A stretch of DNA of 64,000 nt. It comes from Trochalopteron elliotii. Its lineage: Eukaryota; Chordata; Aves; Passeriformes; Leiothrichidae. Position numbers and translations under genes: made by a program. Below the pieces are notes generated by a model. The model made no database searches. It worked only from the letters and a program-made list of their open reading frames with translations, and was not told the DNA's origin. The stretch covers positions 3,539,419 to 3,603,418 of the forward strand of contig JANPWX010000080.1 of NCBI GenBank assembly GCA_024734555.1, read 5' to 3'. This document shows, piece after piece, positions 38,601 to 52,700 of the stretch (positions are counted from its first letter, which is position 1; every line of letters starts with the position of its first letter).

Positions 38601-41600
38601 GCAGTGAACAAGGTTATGAGCCCTCACCTCAGAAGTCAGCATTTTAAAAATTTGATGGTCAGTGACTAGGAAGCTTAAAAGTCAAAAACAATGTACTTGT
38701 TATGTTTCTGCAGGAGCAAAGGGAATTTTTTCCTAGAGAAGTTTAATATAATCTGCGTTTGTTAGGGATTCTGCTTTCCTTCCTGGATACAGTTAAGAAA
38801 ACCTCTCTTAAATAAATAGTGAAACAAATGAGTGGGTTCTGTTCTCTCTGATTTTTATTTTAAATATTTTTCTGATCCTGTACTCTGTGGCACAATGCTT
38901 ATTATATTCAAGGAGAGGAACATCATGTGTGAGAACACTGTCAGAATACTGATAGTGGGGAATCTAAATTTCTTCATGAATATCTGAGAATACAACAGCC
39001 ATAAAAGGAAAAACCCCACCCCATTCTAACTGTTTTAATTTCTTTTTCATCCTGAATGATTGGAGCACTCAAAACTGACTGTGGAAAATGTAAATCTTTT
39101 AAAAAGTTGTTAAAACCATTACATTCATCCCTTTTCTAAGTCAATGAATCAGGGAGAACACGAATGAGTTTCTGGATGTTAATTTTAGGACTGCCCATAG
39201 AAAAAACCTTCATCCACCCTCCAAGATGACACTGACTGAATTGTAACTTCCATGTTGCAATTTTATTCACATAGATGTGCTCTTGCTATTTAGCATTTAA
39301 GTTTTGGCAGGCTTTGGCCTTGATGCTATGCTGTGCATTGCATTAAGTAGTCACTAGCAAGGAGTGGAGCTACAGTCCTTCCACATCAGCTTTCTTGCAC
39401 TCTTCTCCTTGAGTGTGACATCTTGTGTGAAGTGCTGGTTATTTGGCATTTATAGAAATAAATAGTGCCAGGACTAAAAACAATTAGGTTTTTTCTTAGT
39501 CTTTAGAGATGGCTTTTACTGCTCTAAAATCTTGCTTAGCCTGATAAACGAGGTTGAGTAAAGATATGAATATTTTTATCATTGCAATCAATGTAACTGT
39601 AACCTACATATTTTTTATGGCAGAATTGGTTCCATGAAGCAATGGAAGGAATCATTCTGTTGGCTTTAAGACTGTCTGCAGAGCAATCTAGCAGGAGGAA
39701 GCCAGGAGTAGCGTGTAGTAGATGAGAGACTGGTTTGGCAAGAGTTATTGAAGTTTTCACTGGCAAATTTTGCCTTGTGAGTTTGCAGTCTGTCGGTCTC
39801 TAGGAAGGGAGTACTCAAGGTACTGAAAATAAATGTAGGCGTTAAAGGGCAACTTGTGAACTCATTACCGTGGGATGTGTCTGCTGAGAAAGCTGAATCC
39901 TGATACTTGTGTTTCTGTGGGTAGAAATGATGGTTATTTCAGCTCTGTTCCTAAGGAAAGGCCTTCATTAGATGTGTATTTGGTCTTCTACCACAGACTT
40001 TTTGGATTTGAGAAGGGAGCATTTCTTGAAAGCTGAAGCCTGTGGTACTTGCACTTAGAAAGTGATTAATAGTCTAAAAAGGGCCATTTATTTAAAATTA
40101 AATCATGGATAATATTTATCAAAGTAGAGATCTGGTAACGTTTAGCAAACAAATGCACTTGCAGAGAAGTTATAGCGTATGAATAATCCCAAGATACCTC
40201 ATCTCCACAAATTGCTGTGTGCCACCTAAGCAGCAGGAGCTATGTGTGTTCTCCTAACAACTGCAAGGTAAAACATGTTGGACTGCAGTATGCTCATTTT
40301 TTTGGGAAGCTATCTGGAAAATAGTAGAAGACACTACTTGTAATTTCACATTTTCCAAGTGCATGCGGATGGTGAATTACCAGGGCTCAGCTGTACGTTC
40401 ACAGCAGGACACAGCAAACTGAACGTGTGTGGGTCCCCCATGTAATGAATAATATTAAAATCATACTATTAGGCAAATCAGCCATGCCTAAAACATTTTC
40501 GAGAAGATGTAATGCATTTGTGAGTGCACCATCTTAAAACATTGTAACTCAGTGAATGAACACATACAAATTATTTGCTGTAGCTGTTGAATTGTAGAAC
40601 ACCTGATATCAGTAATTGTAAGAAGCTGGCCTATGCTGAGCAAATTTTTGGTTGTAGTTTTCTATCAGGTATACCTTAATTATTCCCAGGACAATGTCAG
40701 TCCAAATATTGAAGAACTTTGGCTTAAAAGGTGATTCTCCTTCTGCAGTGAATGCAAACAAAAATCAGTATCTGGAGAAGGACTGAGGCAGAGATGCTGC
40801 TGGAGCCAGAATAAGGGTCAAGTAGGACGTGTGTCAGCTCTTGCAGGCCTGTGTTCCCTGGCAGATGTGAGCCAACACTGAGAGTCTTGCAGTGCTGAGA
40901 GCCCAACCAGCTATCACACTTCAGTGCTGCACGCTCCACTACGTGTTGTTTGTAAAGGCTACCACAGCACCACTGGGACACTTCAGTGGGTTGTCCTCAA
41001 CCTAGCTAAAAAAAGTACAAGTTGGAATGTTTCAAGCCTTAACTCTTATAAAAACTTGTATTTGATACATTATGTTTATACAGATCAATGTGCTTAAATG
41101 TTATGTTTCACTTCATGATGCTTTTGGCATTTTCAGTATTTATGCAGTTATGGTTCACAAAATAAACATGATGTTCTTGGAATTGCTGGGAAGGAGTGAT
41201 CTTGCTGATTGAATTCTGTATAAAATAGGCCCATTCTACTTGTGCAACACTTTTTATAAAGAGAAAATTCTGGCTACATCAAAGATGGTTATAAGCAGCA
41301 GGAAGGGAGTTATAATTCCCGCAGGCCTAATACAGCATTTGCTATGATCTGTGTCAATATATGTATGCCAGAGTGGGTCAAACAATATGAAATAGCTCAA
41401 ATATTTGTCTTTGACACAAATAGAATAAGGCTGTTGTGTTATTTTTTGCAGGTTTTAAAATACAGGGTTAATAATCGCTATTACAGTGTCTCTTTTCACA
41501 TGCTATGTTCAATTATCTCTGCAGTGAGAGAGTAATGAGATCCTATTCCATTTTCCTTTCAAGGCATTAGTCATGCACTTTCAGCACTGGAATTTGAGGT

Positions 41601-43628
41601 GCTTCTGATAAGTGACTTTTTGTTTTGGTCATGTTTTTCTTCCTTACATGTTAGTAAGAGCTGAATTGAATGCGTCTCACCAGTTTGTATCTGCCTTCTA
41701 CCTATGAAGGCAAACAATTCCACTGCAGCAGGATCTCCACATCCTCCTTTTAAATGTTTTCATTGATGAAGTTTTTCATTTCTCTTAAACAAGCCTAATA
41801 TGTAGTTCCTCCGTATGAGGGTCATGTATCCAGAACTCAAATTAATGATGGAGCATTTTACACAAAGTCTATTATTTCAGGACAATAATAAGAGGAAAGT
41901 GTCTTTGCATTCAGTTGATTTGTGAGGAAAAATGGAATTTATTCATTAAGTCATGACTTCTTGGTACTGTGTAGTATCTCATCAACTAAAATTCATATTA
42001 TAATCACTTCTCAGGTAAGTATTTATTGTGATCTGCTGCACAGTACAACCCAAAGTAACACAAGGTATAGGAGTCCTTCGGAGAAAGCTGTGAACACAGT
42101 CTGAATAAACTTATGAACTAAAGTTTAGTCAATTGCATGAAATAGGAAAGTTGCTTTTCATAAAGGTGGGACATCAAAAAGTGAGTAGTATTTGTAGAGC
42201 CATTTTGTATGTAACTATTTGCGATCTGAGCCTTGTTCTGACAGTCAAAACCCAAAGGTGAGAAGTAGTGATCACCTTTCACATCTTTTCCTCCCTATTT
42301 ATGAAGAGGTTTATTTTCAACTCTAATTCACCTGTGGTAGTTTTTAGCTCCAGGTGTGAGGTCAAGACTATTTCTCTAGAAACCGGTATCAGGTATTTAC
42401 CTATTTAGGATATTAGACACTTTTTCTCTGTGACTGTTTCTAGAAACCAGTCATAGTGTTGTCTGGCTCACAGTGGAGACTTCTGTAAAGGATTGCTAAA
42501 GTAAACTAAAATAAAATATGCTTTATAGTATGTTGCTATAATCCTAATGGTGAATTCAAAATAAATTACCTTGTCACTGGTCCCACTATATCCCCTATAT
42601 TTCAATAGGAAATATCTGTGATCTTTGGAGATTTTAGTATAATATTGCAGTCTTGGGCAGTAGAATTTCCTTAGTGTCTGAACAAATCATTCTGTGACTG
42701 AAGTGTGAGTACATGCTGCATATTTAGGTGGCACCTGAGGAGAGACAGGGTGTGTCCTTTCCCTTTTTTTAAACTTCTGATATTTTGGTTTCATAAGGGA
42801 TTTTCCAGTAAAACCGATAGGAACTGCAGGCACTTTGCACTTGTTAAATGCAGGCTAGGTCTTTATTTTCCAGGGTGCTAAGCACCTTTTGTGCTCGGTC
42901 ACTCAAAGGTAACTGTGCTTGCTCAGCACCTCAAAAATGTGAGTCCTTACTGCAGGTAGGCACAATTGGAAATACTGGCTGTTTTCCCAGAAGGAATTGG
43001 GTTTAGCACTGTGCAGAAGAGGAGAGTTTGTCTTACCCACCCTTTGTCCTCAGGCTCACGGGTGACTTATATTTAGCTGTTATTGCTGGTACAGAATAAC
43101 TCATTACAATGCAAGAGCCTAGTCTTCATGCTTCAGTCACTCTAAAGACTCCTCTAGTAAGCAGCATTGCAGCACTTTTATAGTGAAGAGAGCTTTAAAA
43201 CTATTTAAAGCTGTGAGCATATATGAAGCATCTTCCTTGAGAAGCACGACTTTTTATAATGCAAGGTAAATGCTGCTCAGTTGCATTTGGTGTAGCAGAA
43301 TCAGTAGCACTTGACAGCTGAATACTTACAGAAACTACAAGAAAAATATCATTACTTTCTCTCTCTTGGTAGAAATTTGTCAATTGGTAAAAATTTGAAA
43401 TGCACTCCACTAAACCAGAGAAATGAGGAAAGTCCTTGAAGAGAGGCGGCTGGTAGATTTAAAACTATAGTGTTGAGAGGGTGAATAACAACAGCTGTAT
43501 CTCCTGTATCTTGGATTCTCTCTCTCTCCAATACTGGCATCAGCACTATTGTCATCAGCCCAACATTTTTGTCACAAAACACTCAGAAAATCAAGAATAG
43601 TGATCTGAAATTAGGGGGATGCCACTGA
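35621..43628. other. Unique noncoding DNA, nothing recognised
   Basis: An 8-kb run without repeat families. Frames at minus 36517-36834, plus 37818-38135 and minus 40724-40981 show no recognisable domain. A CACTGACA-type short-word repetition occurs at 35840-35876. Confidence 0.5.
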
Positions 43629-43646
43629 CCCCCCCCCCCCCCCCCC
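43629..43646. repeat. C18 homopolymer (G18 on the minus strand)
   Basis: Eighteen uninterrupted C in an otherwise AT-rich region. The minus strand is a G tract able to form quadruplex structures. Confidence 0.9.
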
Positions 43647-46600
43647 AAGAAATTTAAGCACTATGTATTAGCCATTTCAAAATTAGGAGTTGTTATATTT
43701 GTAGCTTGTTTCTTTATATCCCATTTTGGAACACAGCTTAGGGACATCATAAACATCTCAAGCTTGATTTCATTAATTAATAAAGTGAACTAGAATGCTT
43801 GTATGAGGCTGCTATTTTGTGGAATAGCTGTCTCCCTAAAAATAATGAATTTCTGTGGACAGCATATATTGTTGACTTTGCAGCTTTTATAGATTTCCTA
43901 TGCTCTAAAATCTTTTCAGCTACTAGTCATTCACTTAATGGATTGCTTATATTGACAGTGACTATTCCTATTTCATGAATATAAAAGAAAAATTAATTTG
44001 ATAATTGGCTCTATTTACTGGCATTTTTCAAGTGAAGGTTAATATATCTTCTATAGATATTGATTTCAAATGGTGCACATGTATTGACTGAATTTAAAGT
44101 TCTCTGGCCTGTTCAGAGGAGGACTCTTTCAACTAGAAATAGTAAAGTGGATCCAAGAAAAAGATACTATTTTAAATGAAACTGCCAGCACATAGTTTCA
44201 GAAAACTGTACTAGCAACTTCACTTACTACAGGATAGTACTTGTAAATAGATTGTCTGAAAAAAATAGCAAGCCTTCTCCTGTCAGGGTAGTATCAGGAC
44301 AATTTTATTCATCTTCCTGTGAGTGCAGGGAAGTCAGCTATTAATGGACTTATAAATTAGAATACGTTTGGAATATATGGACTTTTAAATAGAACTATGA
44401 AAGGTACTGTTGGTTTGTGTTTAACATTATGCAGCAGCAGTAAGAACATGGTATTTTGATCATCCAGAGCAGTTTAGAGTCTGGGTTGTACTGTAGCCAG
44501 AATGATCCAGCAGAACTCAGGTTCTTTTTCATGCCAAAGTAAAATTGTATCACATAAATGTATCTTGGACACCTTGCCAATATTTGTCACAGTCTCTATT
44601 GAGAAATGATTTACCAGTTTTTGCTAAATGGTTAAACATGACACATGTAGTTTAGCTGGGTCTAGCTCTGTTGCTTGCTATGGGGGTTTAGTCTGGTTGT
44701 GGTTTATGAGTTGGCTACAGTAAATTCAAATTACCTGTAATTTTTTTCTTTCAACATGTGTGGTCTTGTGCTGTTTTTGAAAATTAAGTGTAATTGCCTG
44801 TCAGACCATTCATATTGAGGGTTGTCCTCTTCCTTTGGCAGTTAGTAAATGGGATTTTGTGTTTAGCTTGAGCTATGGGGTGTGGCCAGACAAGCTGAGC
44901 TTGCTAACCCACTCTGCACCATGCCTCTATCCAGGCACAGGTTTCTGGAGAAGGCAGCTGCTGGTGGCATTGCTGCCCTTCTCCTGAAATGTGCTAGACT
45001 TGGGGGTGCCTTTTGGGGCTAATGTGTAAAACCAGCTGTTTCTATGTGCCTCCTCTCTCTGCTCCTGGCAGGCTTTCTTACCAGCTGCAACTGGCTGTTC
45101 GTGGTTGCCACGTCCCAGGAGCAGTGAGGACATGCACACCAGCAGGTGGTTCTGGTTCAGCAGAGATTTATGTGGGTTTTGGTGTCTGCTAGGCATTAGG
45201 AAACAGCTCCATAAGCTGCCCCATGGCTTTAATTTGGCTTTCATTGAAAAACATTACAGAGCTTGTTCAGTAGGCTATTTCATCTCTATTTTGATACAGA
45301 TTGAAAGGCTTAGCATAGCATATAGTGTGTAATTTTACCAATATAGTGTTGGTGAGTATTACATGAAGACATCTTTAACTTTGTTTAGCATTCTGTTTAG
45401 AAATACTGCCTCATTACTTAAAGCCTGTTGTCCTTGAATACAAAGTCCATTTACTATTTGAGTATTAACTCTGACTTGAGTTTGATCTAGCATGAAACCT
45501 TGATGTTGAACATTCTAATAATTTTCTTTTGAGTTAACCAACTGAAAGGGAGTAAATGCAACAGCTATAGTTAGCAAAATTTGGCTGCTCATAAAATAAT
45601 ATTTTTTTCTTCTGGTACATTAGTTCCTCTAATAATTGAATAGCCTAATCTAATTCTGCTGCTTTTGATTATAAAATTTATTTTAAAAACCAATTTCTTA
45701 AAGTTTGCCATGTTGTTTACTTGATTAAGATTAATTAATTGAAGAAGGGTTAACTCAGGTGTGGTTAATTTACTGTGAATATGGAAGCTGATTTGAAGCA
45801 AAGACCTTGAATATGAACAGATTCACAGTAACCCTTCTGCAACTCCCCTTCTCTGTTCTGGAGGTGTTTAATTCAAACTCTGACCTAAATTCACCTGGTT
45901 TAGCTGCATGACCTATGGGATCATAGTTAAGTCTGTATGGCTGTGGGCATACTGAACATTATTATTTCATTGATATTTTGTCCACCAGTTTATAAATTAA
46001 GCATTTATCATGTAGAAACTGTTATGCTTTAACAGATTATGGGGTTCAGCTTTGTCCTACCTCAGGCAAGAATTGTATTTGTTGTAGTGTAGTTTTACCA
46101 GTGAACCATGAGTCTGTAGTTTTGTTTTATGTCTGCTGAATAAATAACTCATTGAACCACAGATCACACAACTGGTACTGACTAGTTTCCTTTGTTGGAT
46201 ACCTCCACTTGCACTAGATATCTTAGATACAGAGTTTTTGCTATGTTGTTAAAAAAATTATGGCCTGAATTTTTTTGGACATAATGCAGTCCCTCATAGT
46301 GTTATGTTGGTATAAAGAAGAGTTTTTCTTAAAGCATGTCAATATTCACCCTGCTGTTGAAGGTGCTGTTACTATTGTGGACTTTAATGGAGTATAGATC
46401 CTTCCCAGAATCTGAGAACTAAAAGACTGCATATAGCCTTGCCTGTCTTCATTTTGGAGGTGGACAAGACATCAGATTAGGTAGGTCAGCACATCAGTAG
46501 GTATTGAACTAACCATAAAGGAACCTTGGAATAGTGGCTAAAGAAACATCGATTTTTTTTAATGCTAGAAATATTTGTGCATAGGATGGATTTCCGCATT

Positions 46601-49600
46601 TGCCCTTTACTACTGCATTGACAAAAAAATAAAAATCTACACTTGTTTGTTTTTCATCAGGTGGAAATGTGTAGTACACACAAATATTTGCCACCTTGTT
46701 TGACCTTGTCTCAAGATATTTACATCTTGGAACCCATTTAAATTTTCTTGTTTTGTTGGACTTTGAAGTATTTGGCAGTGAAAGAGATGTTGTTGACATA
46801 CCAAATATTACTTTTAGCTTTAACTGCTTATCATACTGTATATGCTGCATGGAAATGAGAAACATTTAAACCAGTTGACTTAATCTGCTCTTTTCAAGAG
46901 AGAAGTGTATTTATTTAAAGGAAGGAATAAACAGCTGAGGTTCAAAATACTGAGCCTAATATACCTGAGTAAAATCATAACGAACCCTTTGTTAGGGATA
47001 TTTGAAAAACATCTTGCGTTTGAGCTGAAATGCTCCTTGCCTTAAGAAAAAGAAAAATAAATCCCACTGAAAACAAAGCAGAAAACTGCAAAACCAAACT
47101 GACCTGTATGTCTGTTAAGATATGGCCATTCTGAAAGATGAGGGCATGTTGGCACAGTTGGTCCTAGCCCTTACCAGGCATGACAAGTGTCAGAGACACA
47201 GGGGTAGAATCTAATAATGGAACTCTTATCTTAGAGTAAACAGAAGACCAGCACCTCCCTTTCCTGTTCATTTTAGGGTAGCAGGATCATATCTGCTGCC
47301 TCTCTGCCTCGTTGAGATGTTCTCCCTGTTTCTCCTGAGATGGAAAACAAACATCTGGTTAAAAATCTGGTTAAAAATTAGTCACATGGGGTCACATCCC
47401 TCACTCGTTTCTTTAAGGGGAGTCAGAAGCACTTCTGGGCCTTAAGTGGCCCCCATGCCCCATTTTGACATCCACATGCTATGATAATAAACTAAACCAG
47501 TATGACTTCATCTAACACAGTAAATTGAAATTTCAGAGTAAAGGGACAGCATAAAACAAGCCAGCTGAGATTAAAGGCCACAGCTGAAAATTGGGGAATC
47601 AGGGGGAGAGGTGAAGCTGGAAGACAGTAATAATTGCAATAATAAACATCCCAAAGGAAGTACAACCCAAGTGAGTTTTGCTGTAATCTTCTTGAACTCC
47701 CAGCCAAGTGATTTGTTACTGCTTACCTGAATTCCAGCATCAGCAGATGCTGAGACCCTAACAAGGGTTGTGCTGGGCAGGGAGCATGTGTAGGGTTAGG
47801 GGCAGTGCTTATCCTCAACAGGTCAGTTTCTAAACAGGCCAATCTAAATGGGGTTGAGCATCTAAAAAAAATGTTATCATAGCAGTAAGAATTCCTTCCT
47901 GTAGCTTCAGTTTCTGTCATACCAGAAGTGCTTACTGAAGAAAAGGCCAAGGCTCAATTGCTGAAGACTCATCAAAGTAAATTGAAGGGCTGGAAGACAG
48001 CAGAGAGCAATCTTGCATCAGCAAAGGAGCACATTGTCAATGACCTATTAGCTCTATGTCATCTCCAAACTTGGATGTATATTACTTGGTTTGATTCATA
48101 ACAGGCTGGGAAGGAGATATTTATTTGTCATACAAAAATAACCTTTTAAGCACCTAATGAGAAGTTTTTACTGAAAGTAATAAAAAACCCAAAATAGCTC
48201 TTTTGAGAGGGAGGACAGAAGTGCTTTTGCTTGTGCTGACCTATTTATTGCCAAAAAGTATAGAAGTACTTTCTGCATCCTGCCATCCCCTTGCATAGAT
48301 TAATTTATTCTGTGCAGTTTTAGTCCAGACCTTGGCCCTGTATGTTGAAAAGTGCATGCAAAGTTTAAATCAGCTAATATCAGATGGGATTTAGGGAGAA
48401 CTTCCATTCCTTTATCAACATCTGGTGGCTGCTGACTTGGAAATCTGACATGTAGTTTAATGCATTTCTTGTTGAGTGCTGGCCAGCCAGCCCTCATGTG
48501 TGACCCATTACTGTGTAGTATCTTGATAACTCTGAGCAAGGTCCCACAGAGAGCTACACCTTTGCAATCTTCTGCTACAGAAGATCAAATGGAATGTGTA
48601 GAGACACTAACTCCCTTTCCCACCCATCTCTTTTTTTTTTCATGTATTGTATTATAGGATTTAATCATGAAGGGAAGAACTCTCCACAGCACTTGTACGA
48701 ACACGACCAAGTGAAAAGTCATGCTAGCTGTGGTCTAAATGTCTGGGGAACTGTCTGCATAAGAGAGAATGCAATAGCACCAAGAAGGAAAATTTAGCAG
48801 AGAAAAAATATCAGAAGTATGAATTAATTATTTAGATATCTGTGTAGACATTCACTGCCTTCTATTTCAATTTTTAATTATTAGCCTTTGTAGTTAATGA
48901 AAAAAGGTAAGAAATTAATCTGCAGAAGTGTTGGACCCTATAAATATCACTTAAGTTGGAAGAATTGATAATTATAATGTTTCAATCAAGCAATAAAATT
49001 TATATAAATTAGCAGCAACACGATACCCTATACAATAATATTTGAAAAATATTTACTCTGTGTTTTAAAACCAGTATGCAGAGCTTCTGAACACTTTGTT
49101 TTAGGGCCTTTTCAATCAGCGGTTTTAAAAATAATGTCAAATTATTCATATTAATTTTCTTCCAAAATAATGTAGAAAATCTGTTTCTCTCTAGATGGGG
49201 TGCAAAAAGAAATAAAGTATTTTTCTTCACGTGCAATACAAAATAAGTGCAGTATGACTGTTTGGATGCTTGCATAAGTGCATTATTTATACCATCATGA
49301 ATTTTCTCAATTTTTACTGTGCCTGAGTAATGTTCATACTTGTGTTATATAGATCTAATTGAACCAATTCAATAAATTCCATAGCATCTTGTGGAGCAGG
49401 AGAACAGATTATGCAGCCTTAAAAGCTTATAACTTTCCACTTGTTTTTCAGCTTCTATTTCTGGATGGACTGAGTCATAAGTAGTGGAGTAGTCCACACA
49501 CTTACCAATAGAGGACTCCTGCCTCAGCTGAGGTCAAACCACAGCTTCTGTGAGTCAGTTTTGCTAATGAGATCCTTAATTTCACAGGTACTTTATCCAT

Positions 49601-49860
49601 ACAAATAAAACTATGTATCTTGAAAAATATCTTATTTAGCAGAGAACAAAGGACCTGCTGCATAAAAATAAGTAGACAGAGAAGGTACTTGAAACATTTT
49701 CACTCAGTGGCTTTAATGATAAACTGTATTTAATATATTTGGAATATATAATATATCATTAGTTCTCACTTTATATCACCATATAACCACACAGCATTCC
49801 CCATGTACTAGTTTTGTCTGAAATTTAATAGGACATTTAAAAGTGGTTTTATATATTTTA
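43647..49860. other. Unique noncoding DNA, nothing recognised
   Basis: Contains a short tandem duplication of ATCTGGTTAAAA at about 47353-47377. A GC-richer patch at 44.88-45.23 kb gives a 105-codon minus-strand frame with no recognisable domain. Confidence 0.5.
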
Positions 49861-49900
49861 TACATACATATACATACATACATACATACATATATATGTG
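49861..49900. repeat. (TACA)n microsatellite
   Basis: About eight TACA units with one TATA interruption, ending in TATATATGTG. Confidence 0.9.
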
Positions 49901-52279
49901 TTTAATACATATTTACTATCTATTTACTGTTATTTACAATCAATTAGGTAAGATTTCCATTTGTTTCCCCTTCCCAGCACTGTGTGAATTTCTGTTATAT
50001 AACTGTAGTCTTTGTTTGCTTCCTTCAGCTTCCACTCTTACCACTAGGAGTGCTAACTCTGGAGCTGAACTTTTTGGTAACATGAATTAATGCCAAATCC
50101 TTCTGATGTCTGTGTGTAGAAGGATGAAGGATCGTTATTTGTGCTGGCTTCTGGGCTTTTTGGGGTTGTGACTTTATGTATGCATGTCTTTATGTGTCTG
50201 GTCCCTGTGCTTCCAAAAGTAGACCTTAAATTAATACAGAAACCTGGAGCAGTTTAATATTCCCAGTACAATATTTTACTTTTTTTAAAAGCAAACCTTG
50301 AAAAGTTCTGGCCATGCTTTTGCTGTGTGGCTACTCTGGTTCTGATTTATCTTTTGGCCTCTTGCCTCACCTGCTGCTTTTGTCATGTGTGATGTTAACA
50401 GTTGTATAAAATATGTTCTGCTATTTTACCTGTACAAGGAAAGTTGCAAAAGGCTGTGAGAATGCTCCTGTCAACCCAGGATTATGTGATGTGGATTTTT
50501 CTGACATGAGATTGGAGATCCAAAATTATAACTTTTTCATAACTACTGATATTTGTGTATATAACACATTTTCAAAACAGTGGTCCTGTTGTAATATCAA
50601 AGGACAATTGTCATGTATATCCAGTAAAAAATCTGTGATGAGTATGAGAGTGAAACTTATGACGAGAAATTCAGCATTTTAGAAATCTGTAGAAATGATT
50701 TCACAGACTTTATTTATATTTTAAAGGCCCAGCAGTAATGACAGGAATTTGTACAGTAATGTGTTGATGCATATGTGTTGTCAGTTTAGGGCACCAGAGA
50801 AATTCCTGAAAAACTGAATATTAAGCTGGGCAAAGGTGCTAGAATGGGTCACAGAGGAAGCTGAACAATGTTGCTTATTCCAATAAGGGTTTGAGTGCTC
50901 CATACAGTCTAAATGGCATTGCAACTGTGTGAGTTCCACCAAATCACTCAAAATTAGTATGGAAATTGAGATGTCTTCTGAAATTGCATAGTGTACACCT
51001 TTATTTAAAAAAAAAAAGTTTGCAACTTTTCTTTTGAATGTTTGTATTTAAATGGTTCCATATCAACAGAATTGATGCCTATTCTCTGCATTTGAATGGC
51101 ATTCAGGTAGCTTTAGTTGTATTTATTGTTTGAATGGTCTGCATGAATGGTACTTGCTGCCTTCTTTGTAATTTCTTGCTGCAGGTGAATATGATTTTGA
51201 ATAATCAGTCTTTTTACTGAAGATAATATTTTTGAGCAATCTGAGACAATATTCAGGAATTCCAACTATGGCCCCTGTATTTAAAACAACACCTTCCTGA
51301 TCTGCTTTGTCTGTTTTTCACTGGAAACCTCATTTTATATATTTCTTTACATTGTTCTGGTACTTTTTATAATGTCTACACCTAGTTGATCCATGCAATT
51401 CTAGCTATGGTTTTAAGTTAAGTTTACAATGCATTTGTGTTAAGAAAGCCAGAATCTCAGCTGGTGCAAGTTAGTAGAGCTCTCCTGAAATCAATAGTGC
51501 TCTGCCAGTTTCTACTCTTTGATGATCTGGCCATAATAATGTAATATTACTGAAGAGATAACACAGTGAAAAGGAAGCATTATACTGATTCAGCTGGGGC
51601 AGCTATTAGATTGGAGTACTGCTGAGCACATATTGTCTAATATTCACCTAATGGCTGATATCCATTTCATGAGACCAAATTTTTAAATCTCCACTAAGCA
51701 GAGTTAATGAAGTTAGTTCTTCAGTGTAGGGGGCGTGATTTTTTAAAAAACTTCAGCTCTCTACCAAAATGCCTGGTCTTCTGTTGGAATAAGATTAGCT
51801 GATAAGATTAGTATGTAGAAGTGAGTTTTGCCCACTTGTCTGCAAGGATCTGGCACCAAGGGTTATTGGTTTTATTAACACAATTGGAATTGAAAAGCTA
51901 ATTGTATGAATGCCCTTTCAAAAATCCTAAGATGCTTCTATTGAAACTTTTATTGTGAGTAGCCATTTTCAGGGTGACTCAGAGTAAAATGCAGCTGGTT
52001 TATATTGTGAAGAAAACATATGCAGCATGTCTTGACAGATCTCTATAATAACACTTGTCTTTGTTTCCATTTGTAAATGGGAATATGCTCTCACACATAG
52101 TGTAAATTGCAATATCTTTAAAGAAAAGGCTTTTAAGAATAAAATGGATATGAAAACAGAATAAAAAGTTTCACTTCTAAATGTGCAAAAATTCATAATA
52201 TATTGTTCTAATTGTACTAAATCATATTTTTCTCCCATTCTACAGAGAAATTAACTATAGTGGCTCTTTCAGATAACTT
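49901..52279. other. Unique noncoding DNA, nothing recognised
   Basis: AT-rich, with an A12 run near 51007-51018. No supported gene. Confidence 0.55.
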
Positions 52280-52700
52280 TTTATAGCAGTGTGATATCAA
52301 AGGCAGATAATATTATTGTCTCTTCTTCAGTATGATTTTAAATAAGTTGTAATCTGCATTTAATCTTCAAGTCAATTAGTAATTGCACTCAAGCTTTTTT
52401 GCTCAGTTCACCTCTAATTTAATGACAGTCAAAAAGAAGATTTAATTTTCATACTTTTATCCTCTAGCACATGTTAATGGTGAAGCCAGTGTTTTTATTT
52501 ATGATTAATTGTCCTAACATGACTACAATATAAAGCAGTGCTATGCATAAGCACTTGGGCAAATTACTGCTGGCAGGAGCACACATAATGTCTGGGCTTA
52601 CATGCAGGGTATTGGATGGAAGTCTTCGGAATACCATCTGTGATTGCTCAGATATATCTTATTTTCAGAGTTTATTCCATAATTCTTTTCCTAAAGGTAT
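52280..52700. promoter_or_regulatory. Candidate conserved noncoding element with symmetric TAAT motif
   Basis: The inverted homeodomain motif CAATTA-G-TAATTG lies at 52373-52385. TTAATTTTC and GATTAATTG words follow near 52441 and 52503. The block is repeat-free and of even complexity. Function is inferred from motifs only. Confidence 0.22.

Noticed and set aside
47150..47212. A-box match TGGCACAGTTGG with a B-box-like word 52 bases on, tRNA-Leu-like spacing
   Set aside because: The B-box word misses invariant bases (TTC is lost) and the ends do not pair. One or two exact A-box matches are expected by chance in this much sequence.
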